From Streptomyces xanthii (GTDB lineage: Bacteria > Actinomycetota > Actinomycetes > Streptomycetales > Streptomycetaceae), in assembly GCF_014621695.1 (NCBI RefSeq), contig NZ_CP061281.1, forward strand, positions 4,278,001-4,342,000: 64,000 nucleotides of DNA. The letters are read 5' to 3'. The position numbers and the translations under genes are program-made. The notes beneath the pieces are model-generated. The model ran no database searches. It saw only the letters and a program-made list of their open reading frames with translations, and had not been told where the DNA came from. Positions within the stretch are counted from its first letter, which is position 1. Every line of letters begins with the position of its first letter. Shown one piece after another: positions 16,033 to 25,235 of this stretch.

Positions 16033-17460
16033 TCAGTGGTGGAAGGACGTCGCCGCGTCCTTGTCGCGGACCTGCGGGTGCGGCTGGCTGCGCAGGTCGG
16101 GCAGGATCCGGGTCAGGTCGTCCACGAGCAGGGCGGCCAGGTCCGCCGAGAAGCCGTTGCGGCACACGACGCGGAGCACGGCGAGGTCCTCGCGGTGCGC
16201 GGGGAACGTGTAGGCGGGCACCAGCCAGCCGTGCTCGCGCAGCCGCCGCGACACGTCGAAGACGTCGTACGACGTCACGTCCGGCGCCGTCGTCACCGCG
16301 AACACCGGCAGCTCGTCGCCCCGGGTGAGCAGGCGGAAGTCGCCGAGCGCCTCGAACCGCTCGGCGAGCCCGCGCGCCACGTCCCGGGACGCCTGCTGCA
16401 CGGCCCGGTAGCCCGCCCGGCCGAGCCGCAGGAACGAGTAGTACTGGGCGACGACCTGCGCGCCGGGCCGCGAGAAGTTCAGGGCGAAGGTCGGCATGTC
16501 GCCGCCCAGGTAGTTGACCCGGAAGACGAGGTCCTCGGGCAGCGCGTCCGCGTCCCGCCACAGCGCCCAGCCGACGCCCGGGTAGACCAGGCCGTACTTG
16601 TGGCCCGAGGTGTTGATCGAGGCGACCCGGGGCAGCCGGAAGTCCCACACCAGGTCCGGGTCGAGGAACGGCGCGACCATGGCGCCGGACGCCCCGTCCA
16701 CGTGCACGGGGATGTCGAGCCCGGTCCGCTCCTGGAGCGCGTCGAGCGTCGCGCACAGGTCGGCGATCGGCTCGTACGACCCGTCGAAGGTGGAGCCGAG
16801 GATGCCGACGACACCGATCGTGTTCTCGTCGCAGAGTTCGGCGGCGGCCGTCGGATCGAGGTGGAAACGGTCGCCCTCCATCGGGACCTGCCGCGCCTCG
16901 ACCTCCCAGTAGTCGCAGAACTTCTCCCAGCAGACCTGCACGTTGATGCCCATCACCAGGTTCGGGCGGGCGTCGCGCGAGGGGTAGCGGTCCGCGTTCC
17001 GCTTCGCCCAGCGGCGCTTGAGCGCCATGCCGGCCAGCATGCAGGCCTCGCTCGACCCCGTCGTCGAGCAGCCCACCGCGGACATCGGGTCCGGCGCGTG
17101 CCACAGGTCCGCGAGCATCGCGACACAGCGGTGCTCCAGCTCGGCGGTGCGCGGGTACTCGTCCTTGTCGATCATGTTCTTGTCCCGACACTCGGCCAGG
17201 AGGACGTCCGCCTGCGGCTCCATCCACGTCGTCACGAACGTGGCGAGGTTGAGCCGGGCGTTCCCGTCGAGCATCAGCTCGTCGTGCACCAGCTGGTACG
17301 CGGTCATCGGCGCGAGCGGCCCGTCCGGCAGCCGGTGCTTGGGCGGCGCGTCGGTCATCCCGGCCGCGGGGTCGGCCGCTCCGTAGAACGGGTTGACGGC
17401 CATCGGGCGCTCCTCGCGCCCCCGGGACCGGCCCGCGGGACCGTGGTGCAGCGGAGGCAT
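16033..17460 (-). CDS. gadB: Glutamate decarboxylase
   Basis: 475 residues, PLP-dependent group II decarboxylase converting glutamate to GABA with consumption of a proton. The Schiff-base lysine is in INTSGHKYGLVYPG (about Lys288). Other family marks are VGCSTTGSSEACMLAGMALK and HVDGASGAMVAPF. ATG 17460 has AAGGAG seven nt upstream; ATG 17403 also has GAGGAG and is an alternative 19 codons shorter. It is divergent from tipA (88-bp gap from 17460 to the tipA -35). It ends 16 bp from the convergent PadR gene. Role in acid tolerance or GABA metabolism is inferred. Confidence 0.93.
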   Translation of the reverse strand: MPPLHHGPAGRSRGREERPMAVNPFYGAADPAAGMTDAPPKHRLPDGPLAPMTAYQLVHDELMLDGNARLNLATFVTTWMEPQADVLLAECRDKNMIDKDEYPRTAELEHRCVAMLADLWHAPDPMSAVGCSTTGSSEACMLAGMALKRRWAKRNADRYPSRDARPNLVMGINVQVCWEKFCDYWEVEARQVPMEGDRFHLDPTAAAELCDENTIGVVGILGSTFDGSYEPIADLCATLDALQERTGLDIPVHVDGASGAMVAPFLDPDLVWDFRLPRVASINTSGHKYGLVYPGVGWALWRDADALPEDLVFRVNYLGGDMPTFALNFSRPGAQVVAQYYSFLRLGRAGYRAVQQASRDVARGLAERFEALGDFRLLTRGDELPVFAVTTAPDVTSYDVFDVSRRLREHGWLVPAYTFPAHREDLAVLRVVCRNGFSADLAALLVDDLTRILPDLRSQPHPQVRDKDAATSFHH

Positions 17461-17547
17461 CGGCGACTCCTTCGTGAGCGGCGTCCCCCCGCGCCAGCCT
17501 AGGCAGACATCACGGAACGGGCATATCGGGCGCCCATGGCGTCGCGC

Positions 17548-17578
17548 TTGCACCTCACGCGGCGTGAGGACCCAAGCT
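17548..17578 (+). promoter_or_regulatory. MerR-type tipA promoter with 19-bp spacer
   Basis: -35 TTGCAC (17548-17553) and -10 CAAGCT (17573-17578) are 19 bp apart, the long spacer that MerR activators untwist. The perfect 8-1-8 palindrome CCTCACGCGGCGTGAGG (17553-17569) fills the spacer. This closely resembles the known thiostrepton-inducible tipA promoter. Confidence 0.85.
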
Positions 17579-17617
17579 GAGTCACGTACGGAGAACCGCT
17601 GCGGGAAAGGAGCGGCC

Positions 17618-18391
17618 ATGACCTCCTCGGTCCACTCGGTCGGCCAGGTGGCCGGATTCGCCGGGGTCACGGTGCGCACGCTGCACCACTACGACGAGAT
17701 CGGACTGCTCGTCCCCAGCGAGCGCAACCACGCGGGACACCGCCGCTACACCGCGTCCGACCTGGACCGGCTCCAGCGGATCCTCTTCTACCGGGAGCTC
17801 GGCTTCCCCCTGGACGAGGTGCAGGCCCTGATCGACGACCCGGAGACCGACCCGCGCGAGCACCTGCGGCGCCAGCACGAGGTGCTGACCGCCCGCATCG
17901 AGAAGCTGCAGAAGATGGCCGAGGCCGTCGAACACGCTATGGAGGCGCAGAAGATGGGAATCCAGCTCACCCCGGAGGAGCGCTTCGAGGTCTTCGGGGA
18001 CAAGGACCCCGAGCAGTACCAGGACGAGGCCGAGCAGCGCTGGGGGAACACCGAGGCCTGGGCCGAGTCCCAGCGCCGCGCCGCCACCTACACCAAGGAG
18101 GACTGGCAGCGCATCCAGGCGGAGGTCGAGGACTGGGGCCGCCGCTACGCGGCCCTCGTCGCCTCCGGCGAGCAGCCGTCCGGCGCGGCGGCCATGGAGC
18201 TCGCCGAGGAGCACCGGCGGCACATCAGCCAGAACTACTTCGAGGTCCCCTACGAGATGCACGTCTGCTTCGGCGACATGTACGTGGCCGACGAGCGCTT
18301 CAAGGCGTTCTACGACGCCATGGGCGAGGGCATCGCCGAGCACCTGCGCGACGCGATCCACGCGAACGCGGCCCGGCACGCGGGGGAGTGA
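17618..18391 (+). CDS. tipA: TipAL-like thiopeptide-sensing MerR regulator
   Basis: 257 residues. MerR HTH (residues 5-75, VGQVAGFAGVTVRTLHHYDE), a coiled-coil linker (about 80-112), then the globin-like TipAS antibiotic-binding domain. The only cysteine, Cys217 in YEMHVCFGDMYV, aligns with the residue that binds thiostrepton-type antibiotics covalently. Met113 (ATG 17954) has GGAGG eight nt upstream, so the small TipAS isoform (145 residues) can be made from the same mRNA, as in known tipA genes. Start ATG 17618 follows GAAAGGAG. Autoactivation through the operator at 17553-17569 is expected. Confidence 0.95.
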   Translation: MTSSVHSVGQVAGFAGVTVRTLHHYDEIGLLVPSERNHAGHRRYTASDLDRLQRILFYRELGFPLDEVQALIDDPETDPREHLRRQHEVLTARIEKLQKMAEAVEHAMEAQKMGIQLTPEERFEVFGDKDPEQYQDEAEQRWGNTEAWAESQRRAATYTKEDWQRIQAEVEDWGRRYAALVASGEQPSGAAAMELAEEHRRHISQNYFEVPYEMHVCFGDMYVADERFKAFYDAMGEGIAEHLRDAIHANAARHAGE

Positions 18392-18406
18392 GGACGCCGG
18401 CCCGGC

Positions 18407-18784
18407 TCAGGGCGCGGTGGTCTCCTGGGCGATGACGGCGGCGGTTCCGTAGGCGCAGACCTCGGCCGCCCCGTCCATCGCCTCCGTCACGTCGAAGCGG
18501 AACATGAGCACGGCGTTGGCGCCCCGCGCGCGTGCCTGCTCCACGAGCCGGTCCATGGCCTGGTTCCGGGTCTCGACCAGCGTCTTGGTGAGGCCCTTCA
18601 GCTCGCCGCCGATCATGGACTTGAGCCCGGCGCCGATCTGGCTGCCCAGGTGCCGCGAGCGCACGGTGAGGCCGAACACCTCGCCGATCACCTGCTGCAC
18701 CCGGTACCCCGGGACGTCGTTCGTGGTGACGACGAGCACATCCGCCTGCGGATTCTGGCCGCCGCCGAAGTCTTCGATACCCAT
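18407..18784 (-). CDS. YbjQ/UPF0145 family protein
   Basis: 125 residues of the YbjQ family (PF01906): VVTTNDVPGYRVQQVIGEVFG and ARARGANAVLMFRFDV. Members form pentamers of uncertain function and were once called heavy-metal-binding. The start at ATG 18784 matches the conserved N-terminus; no good ribosome binding site is visible. It lies 15 bp after the convergent tipA stop. Confidence 0.87.
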   Translation of the reverse strand: MGIEDFGGGQNPQADVLVVTTNDVPGYRVQQVIGEVFGLTVRSRHLGSQIGAGLKSMIGGELKGLTKTLVETRNQAMDRLVEQARARGANAVLMFRFDVTEAMDGAAEVCAYGTAAVIAQETTAP

Positions 18785-18931
18785 AACGACAGGTTTGCCA
18801 CAGTTCACCCGGAGTGCATCCTGAGAGGGCCACTGGAACCTGGTGCCCGCGCGCGGCGTTGATAACTTTGCATCGCCGATCTGCATGGCACCGCAATGCC
18901 TTTGCCCTCACCCCCTCAGGAGCCCGGACCC

Positions 18932-19630
18932 GTGATGACGCTTGCGCTCGGACCAAGCTGGCTGGACCCGGACCATTTGCTGAACACGTTCGGCATCTGG
19001 GGCCTGCTCCTGATCGTGTTCGCGGAGTCCGGTCTGCTGATCGGCTTCTTCCTGCCGGGTGACTCGCTGCTCTTCACCTGCGGCCTGCTGATCACCGCCG
19101 GCACCCTCGACTTCCCGCTGTGGGGCGCGATCGGACTGATCTGCCTCGCTGCGATCCTCGGTGACCAGGCCGGATACATCTTCGGCAAGAAGGTCGGACC
19201 GTCGCTCTTCAAGCGGCCGGACTCCAAGCTCTTCAAGCAGGAGAACGTGCAGAAGGCGCACGAGTTCTTCGAGAAGCACGGCCCGAAGTCGCTGGTCCTG
19301 GCCCGCTTCGTGCCCATCGTGCGGACCTTCACGCCGATCATCGCGGGCGTCTCCGGGATGCGGTACCGCTCCTTCATCACGTTCAACGTGATCGGCGGCA
19401 TCCTGTGGGGTGCCGGTGTGACCTTGCTCGGCTCCTGGCTGGGGAACATCGAGTTCGTCCACAAGAACATCGAGGCGATCCTGATCCTGATCGTCCTCGT
19501 GTCCGTGGTGCCGATCGCGATCGAGTTCCTGCGCGCCAAGCGCTCCGCGAAGCGGGAGCAGAACGCGGCTCCGGACGCGCCGGGTGCGCCGGCCGCGCCC
19601 TCGCAGCGGGGGCGCCACGCTCGTCGCTAG
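18932..19630 (+). CDS. DedA family membrane protein
   Basis: About 232 residues. A DedA (VTT/SNARE-associated) integral membrane protein with the motifs VFAESGLLIGFFLPGDSLLF, HGPKSLVLARFVPIVRTFTPIIAGVSGM and four or more hydrophobic segments. DedA proteins flip or recycle lipid carriers and phospholipids across the membrane in several bacteria. The C-terminus is a basic and Ala/Pro-rich tail. GTG 18932 is preferred because AGGAG lies nine nt upstream; ATG 18896 and ATG 18935 are alternatives. Confidence 0.9.
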   Translation: MMTLALGPSWLDPDHLLNTFGIWGLLLIVFAESGLLIGFFLPGDSLLFTCGLLITAGTLDFPLWGAIGLICLAAILGDQAGYIFGKKVGPSLFKRPDSKLFKQENVQKAHEFFEKHGPKSLVLARFVPIVRTFTPIIAGVSGMRYRSFITFNVIGGILWGAGVTLLGSWLGNIEFVHKNIEAILILIVLVSVVPIAIEFLRAKRSAKREQNAAPDAPGAPAAPSQRGRHARR

Positions 19631-19693
19631 CCGCGCTTGGGCTCCGCCCGCCTTCTCGTGTGCCGGGTTCCTCTTCGTGGGCGGGTGCGGGCC

Positions 19694-19851
19694 GGTGGGG
19701 GCTGGTCGCGCAGTTCCCCGCGCCCCTGGAAGGCATGCGGCTTCGCCGCGCCTTCCCCCGATGACAGGATCCCCGCGCCTTTGTCGGGGAGATGCGGCGC
19801 GAAGCGCCATGCATCTCAGGGGCGCGGGGAACTGCGCGACCAGCCCCCACC
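19694..19851. repeat. Long inverted repeat with 35-bp perfect arms
   Basis: Arm 19694-19728 (begins GGTGGGGGCTGGTCGCGCAG) pairs perfectly with 19817-19851. The 88-bp loop holds a further GC-rich partial stem (GCGGC TTCG CCGC type). It occupies the gap between the convergent dedA and thrE genes. Related copies are at 9792 and 41201. Sequences of this kind are scattered through Streptomyces genomes. Confidence 0.85.
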
Positions 19852-19903
19852 GGGCGGCACCCGGCGACGAGACCTCACCAGGCAGGACCGGGACCGGGCG
19901 GCG

Positions 19904-21562
19904 CTAGAAACCACGCGTGCGCTTGGCCGCTCGGCGGCCCTCCGCGCCGGGGGAGCGGATGAAGAGGCGGGAGATCTCGCCACCCAGGTTCACCCCGATC
20001 GCGATGGCCATCGCCAGAGCCGCGGCCTGCGACAGGTACACGAGCCCCCCGTCCACATCGTTCTGCGCGATCGCCAGCAGCCCGAAGTACGTCGCCGAAC
20101 CGGGCAGCAGCGGCCCGATCGCCGCCGTGACATAAGGCAGCGCGGACGCGAACCGGTAGCGGGAGAAGAGCTGGCCGAACAGGCCCACGAGCCCGGCCGC
20201 CGCCGCCGTGGACGCCACCGGCGAGATCCCGCCCGCCACATGCATGGCCCCGTAGACGACCCAGGCCACCCCGCCGTTCAGCGTCACCATGAGCACCGTG
20301 GAGCGCTCCTGCTGGAGGAGCACGGCGAAGGCCAGGGAGAGCGCCATCGACGCGGCGATCTGCCAGTACGGGCGGTCGATGACCTTGAGCGCGGCCTCCG
20401 GGTTCAGCTCGGCGTGCAGCTGCACGCCCACGTAGAGCATGATCAGCACGCCGATCACGATGCCGACGAAGAAGTACATGACTTCCAGCAGCCGGGCCGC
20501 GGCCGTGATGTAGAAGCCGGTCAGGCCGTCCTGCACGCCCGCCACGAGCGCCCGTCCGGGCAGCAGCGCGAACAGTCCACCGGTGATGACCGCGGAGGCC
20601 CGCACGTCGACGCTGGCGAGCGTGAGCAGGATGCCGATGCCGGCCGGCGGCATCGCGGCGGCCAGGAACTGGTAGAACTCCGGGAACCCGCGCCCCGCGC
20701 ACAGCCACGCGAGCCGGTCGCCCAGCATCGCGCCGATCGCCGCGGCGAAGAACACGATCAGGTCGCCGCCGACGAGGATCGAGGCGGCGCCGGCGAGCAG
20801 CCCGCTCGCCGAGGTGAGCGCCCAGCCGGGATACGGGTGCCGGTTGCGGCGGATCTCCGCGAGGCGCCGGTAGGCCTCCTCCAGGGACACCTCGACGTCC
20901 TCGTCGCTGATGTCGTCCACGAGCCGGAACACGGCCGCGAGCCGGTTGTAGTCGGTGCCCCGGCGCCGCACCGTGCGCGAGGCCGTCACCGGATCGTCCA
21001 CCAGCGAGGGCTGGAACGTGATCGACAGCAGGGTGAACGTCACCGTCGGCTCGCACCGGTCGAGCCCGTAGGAGCGGCACACGGCGAACATCGCCGCCTC
21101 CACGTCCTCGGCCCCCTCGCCGCCCGCGAGCAGCAGCTCGCCGATACGCAGCGTCAGGTCGAGCACGCGGGGAACCGCGGGCCCTGTCTCGTCCTCCTTG
21201 TGGACCTTCTCCGGCGCGGGCCGCTCGGCCACCGGCATGCGCAGCATCGTGCGCATCCGGTCCTGCCAGGGCGCCTCCTTGGTGAGCCGCACCATCGGGA
21301 TGCCGTGCGCCGGGGTGAACGCGGGCGGCGACTGCCGCGAGCTGTAGGTCCTCGGCGGTGTGAAGGCCGAGCCCTCCACCTCCACGACCTCCACCGCGTG
21401 CACGCTCAGCCCCTCCGGGACCGAGAACTCCGACGTGGTCGAGGACTCCTCGTCCGCCACCGGAGCCGGCGGTGCGACACCGCTCGGCTGCGTGAACGCG
21501 CTGCGCGCCTCGTCGGACTGCGGCTTGCGGTCCTCCGGCGCCTCCGACTCCCGCTCCGACAC
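19904..21562 (-). CDS. Threonine/serine exporter family protein (ThrE)
   Basis: 552 residues. A disordered Pro/Ser/Glu-rich N-terminus (about 1-120) precedes the ThrE cytoplasmic segment (LDLTLRIGELLLAGGEGAEDVEAAM). Then come about ten membrane helices (GWALTSASGLLAGAASILVGG, VITGGLFALLPGRALVAGVQDGL). Corynebacterial ThrE exports threonine and serine, and the family match suggests a similar role. GTG 21562 has AAGGG six nt upstream. Stands alone. Confidence 0.9.
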   Translation of the reverse strand: MSERESEAPEDRKPQSDEARSAFTQPSGVAPPAPVADEESSTTSEFSVPEGLSVHAVEVVEVEGSAFTPPRTYSSRQSPPAFTPAHGIPMVRLTKEAPWQDRMRTMLRMPVAERPAPEKVHKEDETGPAVPRVLDLTLRIGELLLAGGEGAEDVEAAMFAVCRSYGLDRCEPTVTFTLLSITFQPSLVDDPVTASRTVRRRGTDYNRLAAVFRLVDDISDEDVEVSLEEAYRRLAEIRRNRHPYPGWALTSASGLLAGAASILVGGDLIVFFAAAIGAMLGDRLAWLCAGRGFPEFYQFLAAAMPPAGIGILLTLASVDVRASAVITGGLFALLPGRALVAGVQDGLTGFYITAAARLLEVMYFFVGIVIGVLIMLYVGVQLHAELNPEAALKVIDRPYWQIAASMALSLAFAVLLQQERSTVLMVTLNGGVAWVVYGAMHVAGGISPVASTAAAAGLVGLFGQLFSRYRFASALPYVTAAIGPLLPGSATYFGLLAIAQNDVDGGLVYLSQAAALAMAIAIGVNLGGEISRLFIRSPGAEGRRAAKRTRGF

Positions 21563-21624
21563 CTCTCGCCCTTCGTACGACTACGTACGCGTCTGCCTCC
21601 CGTACGCCTCAGTATGCGCACGGA

Positions 21625-21676
21625 TACACGAACGGGCCGCACGACCCCGGTCGGGGAGGTGCGGCCCGTTCGTGTA
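21625..21676. terminator. Strong hairpin terminator after ppa
   Basis: An 18-bp perfect stem (left arm 21625-21642, TACACGAACGGGCCGCAC; right arm 21659-21676) with an inner CCCG/CGGG pair. It lies 24 bp after the ppa stop on the minus strand, upstream of thrE, and should insulate thrE from ppa transcription. Confidence 0.85.
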
Positions 21677-21699
21677 CGCGGTGCGTCAGGCGCCGGGGG

Positions 21700-22191
21700 T
21701 CAGTGACCGCCCTGGTCCTGGGCGCGCTTGTAGGAACGCTCGATCTCGGCCTCGGCCTCGGTGCGGCCGACCCAGTCGGCGCCCTCGACGGACTTGCCGG
21801 GCTCGAGGTCCTTGTAGACCTCGAAGAAGTGCTGGATCTCCAGGCGGTCGAACTCGGAGACGTGGTGGATGTCGCGCAGGTGCTCCATGCGCGGGTCCGT
21901 CGCCGGGACGCACAGCAGCTTGTCGTCGCCGCCGGCCTCGTCCGTCATGCGGAACATGCCGATGGCGCGGCACTTGATGAGGCAGCCCGGGAACGTCGGC
22001 TCGTCCAGGATGACCAGGGCGTCCAGCGGGTCGCCGTCCTCGCCGAGGGTGTTCTCGACGTAGCCGTAGTCCGTCGGGTAGGCCGTCGACGTGAACAGAC
22101 GACGGTCGAGGCGGATGCGACCGGTCTCGTGGTCGACCTCGTACTTGTTCCGCGATCCCTTAGGGATCTCGATCAGAACGTCGAACTCCAC
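21700..22191 (-). CDS. ppa: Inorganic pyrophosphatase
   Basis: 163 residues, family I soluble pyrophosphatase hydrolysing PPi to phosphate. Active-site residues are visible in [28 protein letters not shown] and the metal site [10 protein letters not shown]. The start was set at GTG 22191 because GGAGGAG precedes it by six nt and the protein then begins [12 protein letters not shown] as in relatives. ATG 22206 would put that signal inside the gene. It is divergent from dacB. Confidence 0.95.
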   Translation of the reverse strand: MEFDVLIEIPKGSRNKYEVDHETGRIRLDRRLFTSTAYPTDYGYVENTLGEDGDPLDALVILDEPTFPGCLIKCRAIGMFRMTDEAGGDDKLLCVPATDPRMEHLRDIHHVSEFDRLEIQHFFEVYKDLEPGKSVEGADWVGRTEAEAEIERSYKRAQDQGGH

Positions 22192-22285
22192 CGGTGGCTC
22201 CTCCATGATCAACACAAACGTCTGGTGATGCAGTGATTAAGTGTCCCTCACGCAGGTGTGTGATCGCGAAAGGGGCTGGTCCGCG

Positions 22286-23761
22286 GTGCCGGAACTGAAG
22301 GCTTCGCAGCTCTTGACGAGCGTGGCGAAGACCGCTGCGCTGACCAAGACCAAGCACGTGACGGTGGGTGCGACGGCGGTGGGGCTCGCCCTCGCGGCCG
22401 TCGTGGCGGTCTCGGCCGGCCCTTGGGACGCTTCGGGCCAGCGTAAGGCCGAGGCGGACCGGGCGGCCTCCCCGGAGGCCCTTGGTGGCGCACATCACGG
22501 CCGCAGGGCCCCCGCCGCCCCCGCCGCGCCCAGCGCTCCCGCCGTCCTCGCGGCCCCCGGAGCGTCCGTGCCCGGCCCCACCAGGGACGCCCTTGCCGAG
22601 GTCCTCGACCCGCTCCTGAAGGACGCCGCGCTCGGCCCGCACCGCGCCGCGGCCGTCGTCGACGCCGTCACCGGTGAGCGGCTCTACGGCAAGGCCGCGG
22701 GCGACGCGCTCACCCCGGCGTCCACGACCAAGATCGCCACCGCCGTCGCCGCGCTCACCGCCGCGGGCCCCGACCACCGCATCGCGACCCGTACGAAGCT
22801 GGAGAAGGACGGCAAGGAGCTCCTCCTGGTCGGCGGCGGCGACCCCACCCTGACCGCCCGCAAGAAGAACCCCTACGGCGCCGCCAGCCTGCGCGACCTC
22901 GCCGACGACACCGCCGCCGCCCTCAAGAAGGACGGCATGACCGAGGTCACACTCACCTACGACACCTCGCTGTACTCCGGCCCCGACACCCACCCCATCG
23001 GCCCCAACGAGAACCTCGCCCGGGTCAGCCCCCTCATGGCCGACGAGGCCCGCCTCGACGACTCCGGCAGCGGGCCCGCGCCGCGTGACGGCGACCCCGC
23101 GGCCGCCGCCGCCCGTACGTTCGCCGGGCTGCTCCACGACCGCGGCGTGCGCACCAAGGGCGACCCCGTCCCCTCCAAGGCCTCCGGGCAGGCCGAGGAC
23201 CTCGCGAAGGTCGAGTCCCCGCCGCTGTCCGCCCTGGTCGAGCGGATGCTGACGCACAGCGACAACGACATCGCCGAGGCCCTCGCCCGGCAGACCGCGA
23301 TCGCCGCCGACGAGTCCCACGACTTCGACGGCGCCGGCGCCGCCGTCAAGAAGCAGCTCAAGAAGCTCGGCCTGCCGCTCGCAGGCGCCCGCTTCGCCGA
23401 CGGCAGCGGCCTCGACCGCAACGACAAGGTCTCCGCAAACCTGCTCACCGGCCTCCTCGCGAAGGCCGCCGACCCGCACCGCCCCGAGCTGCGCCCCGTG
23501 CTCACCGGCCTGCCCGTCGCCGGCTTCACCGGCACCCTCAGCAGCCGCTACGCCGACCCCGCCGACGCCTCCGGCATCGGCCTGGTCCGCGCCAAGACCG
23601 GCACGCTCACGGGCGTCAACACCCTCGCCGGGTCGGTCGTCGACGCCGACGGGCGCCTCCTCGTCTTCGCGTTCATGACCGAGGGCGCCCCCGCCCCCCA
23701 GGCCGCGCAGGCGGGCCTGGACCGGCTCGCGTCCTCCGTGGCCAACTGCGGCTGCCGCTGA
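22286..23761 (+). CDS. dacB: D-alanyl-D-alanine carboxypeptidase/endopeptidase (PBP4, DacB type)
   Basis: 491 residues, class C penicillin-binding protein acting on peptidoglycan outside the membrane. The N-terminus has an uncleaved-looking membrane segment (VTVGATAVGLALAAVVAVSAG). The catalytic motifs are SxxK (STTK, about residues 146-149), SDN (HSDNDIAEAL) and KTG (AKTGTLTGVN). A long Ala/Pro linker lies between membrane and enzyme. GTG 22286 has AAAGGGG about 10 nt upstream; the earlier GTG at 22241 lacks a signal. Confidence 0.92.
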   Translation: MPELKASQLLTSVAKTAALTKTKHVTVGATAVGLALAAVVAVSAGPWDASGQRKAEADRAASPEALGGAHHGRRAPAAPAAPSAPAVLAAPGASVPGPTRDALAEVLDPLLKDAALGPHRAAAVVDAVTGERLYGKAAGDALTPASTTKIATAVAALTAAGPDHRIATRTKLEKDGKELLLVGGGDPTLTARKKNPYGAASLRDLADDTAAALKKDGMTEVTLTYDTSLYSGPDTHPIGPNENLARVSPLMADEARLDDSGSGPAPRDGDPAAAAARTFAGLLHDRGVRTKGDPVPSKASGQAEDLAKVESPPLSALVERMLTHSDNDIAEALARQTAIAADESHDFDGAGAAVKKQLKKLGLPLAGARFADGSGLDRNDKVSANLLTGLLAKAADPHRPELRPVLTGLPVAGFTGTLSSRYADPADASGIGLVRAKTGTLTGVNTLAGSVVDADGRLLVFAFMTEGAPAPQAAQAGLDRLASSVANCGCR

Positions 23762-23837
23762 GCGACGGCGCAGGTTCAGGGTCGCGTCAGGGTTCAACCC
23801 CTCTCCGCGTACGCGAGGGGTCACGTACCGTTGACGC

Positions 23838-24998
23838 ATGACGAGCATCGGCGGCGCTGCCTCATCAGGGATGGTCGACTGGAACCTCGCGGTGGCCACC
23901 GCGACCCGACTCGTACGGCCCGGCCCGGAGGTGAGCCGCGACGAGGCGCGCGCCATCGTCGCGGAGCTGCGCCGGCACGCCAAGGAGTCCGAGGAGCATG
24001 TGCGCGCCTACACGCGCATGGCCACGGACCTGCAGCACGACACCCCCGTCCTCGTCGTCGACCGCCCCGGCTGGGTGCGGGCCAACGTGGCGGGCTTCCG
24101 CGAGATCCTCAAGCCGCTGCTCGACAAGATGCAGGAGCGCCGCGGCTCCGGCGCGGGCCCGGCCGTCCTCGGCGCCGTCGGCGGCAAGGTCACCGGCGTC
24201 GAGCTCGGCATGCTGCTGTCGTTCCTGTCCTCGCGCGTCCTCGGCCAGTACGAGACCTTCGCGCCCGCCACCCGCGACCTGCCGGCCGCCCCCGACGGCG
24301 GCGGCCGCCTGCTGCTCGTCGCACCGAACATCGTGCACGTCGAGCGTGAACTCGACGTGGACCCGCACGACTTCAGGCTCTGGGTGTGCCTGCACGAGGA
24401 GACGCACCGCACCCAGTTCACCGCCGTGCCGTGGCTGCGGGACCACCTGGAGGGCGAGATCCAGTCGTTCCTCGCCGAGACCGACGTCGACCCGTCGACG
24501 TTCCTCGAGCGGGTCAGGGAGGCCGTCCAGTCGCTGTCCGGCGGACGCCCCGACACGGAGGAGGACGACGGCGGCCGCTCGCTCGTCGAGCTGGTCCAGT
24601 CGCCCGCCCAGCGCGAGATCCTCGCCCGCCTCACCGCCGTCATGTCCCTCCTGGAGGGGCACGCGGACTACGTGATGGACGGGGTCGGACCGGCCGTCGT
24701 GCCGACCGTCGGAGAGATCCGCGAGAAGTTCAAGGAGCGCCGCCAGAAGGGCGCCTCCCGCCTCGACCTGGCCCTGCGCAAGCTCCTCGGCCTCGACGCC
24801 AAGCTGCGCCAGTACCGCGACGGCGAGCGCTTCGTACGGGCCGTCGTCGACCAGGTCGGCATGGACGGCTTCAACCGCGTGTGGACCTCGCCGAACACGC
24901 TCCCCACCAAGGCGGAGATCGCCAAACCGGCGGACTGGGTCGCGCGGGTGCACAACCGGACGGAGGGGCCGGCGGGCGGCGCGCGCGACGAGGACTGA
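23838..24998 (+). CDS. Zinc-dependent metalloprotease, DUF2342
   Basis: 386 residues. HEETH at residues 186-190 (CLHEETHRTQF) is an HExxH zinc motif and MSLLEGHADYVMD downstream supplies the further ligands. This is the actinobacterial DUF2342 family, sometimes labelled 'coenzyme F420 biosynthesis-associated'. Its substrate is unknown. TACCGT six nt before ATG 23838 marks a leaderless transcript. It sits between dacB and tilS, an arrangement common in Streptomyces. Confidence 0.9.
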   Translation: MTSIGGAASSGMVDWNLAVATATRLVRPGPEVSRDEARAIVAELRRHAKESEEHVRAYTRMATDLQHDTPVLVVDRPGWVRANVAGFREILKPLLDKMQERRGSGAGPAVLGAVGGKVTGVELGMLLSFLSSRVLGQYETFAPATRDLPAAPDGGGRLLLVAPNIVHVERELDVDPHDFRLWVCLHEETHRTQFTAVPWLRDHLEGEIQSFLAETDVDPSTFLERVREAVQSLSGGRPDTEEDDGGRSLVELVQSPAQREILARLTAVMSLLEGHADYVMDGVGPAVVPTVGEIREKFKERRQKGASRLDLALRKLLGLDAKLRQYRDGERFVRAVVDQVGMDGFNRVWTSPNTLPTKAEIAKPADWVARVHNRTEGPAGGARDED

Positions 24999-25235
24999 GC
25001 CCGCGGAGGGGGCCCCGCGCGATCGGCCACGCCAGGAATGGCGCAGGATCACCCATCCGAGGGACCGTGGGTCGTGGGCAGGCGTGCAATGCTCGGTGAA
25101 TGGCTCGCTTCTGTCACCATCGACACACTCTGCGTGACCGAAGTCACCGAGTCACCGTTGAGCGACTGAGCCGTGCCACATCGGTTCACAGTTGGCGCCC
25201 CACCCCCTCAGACAACGGAATGAAGGGAACCGGAC

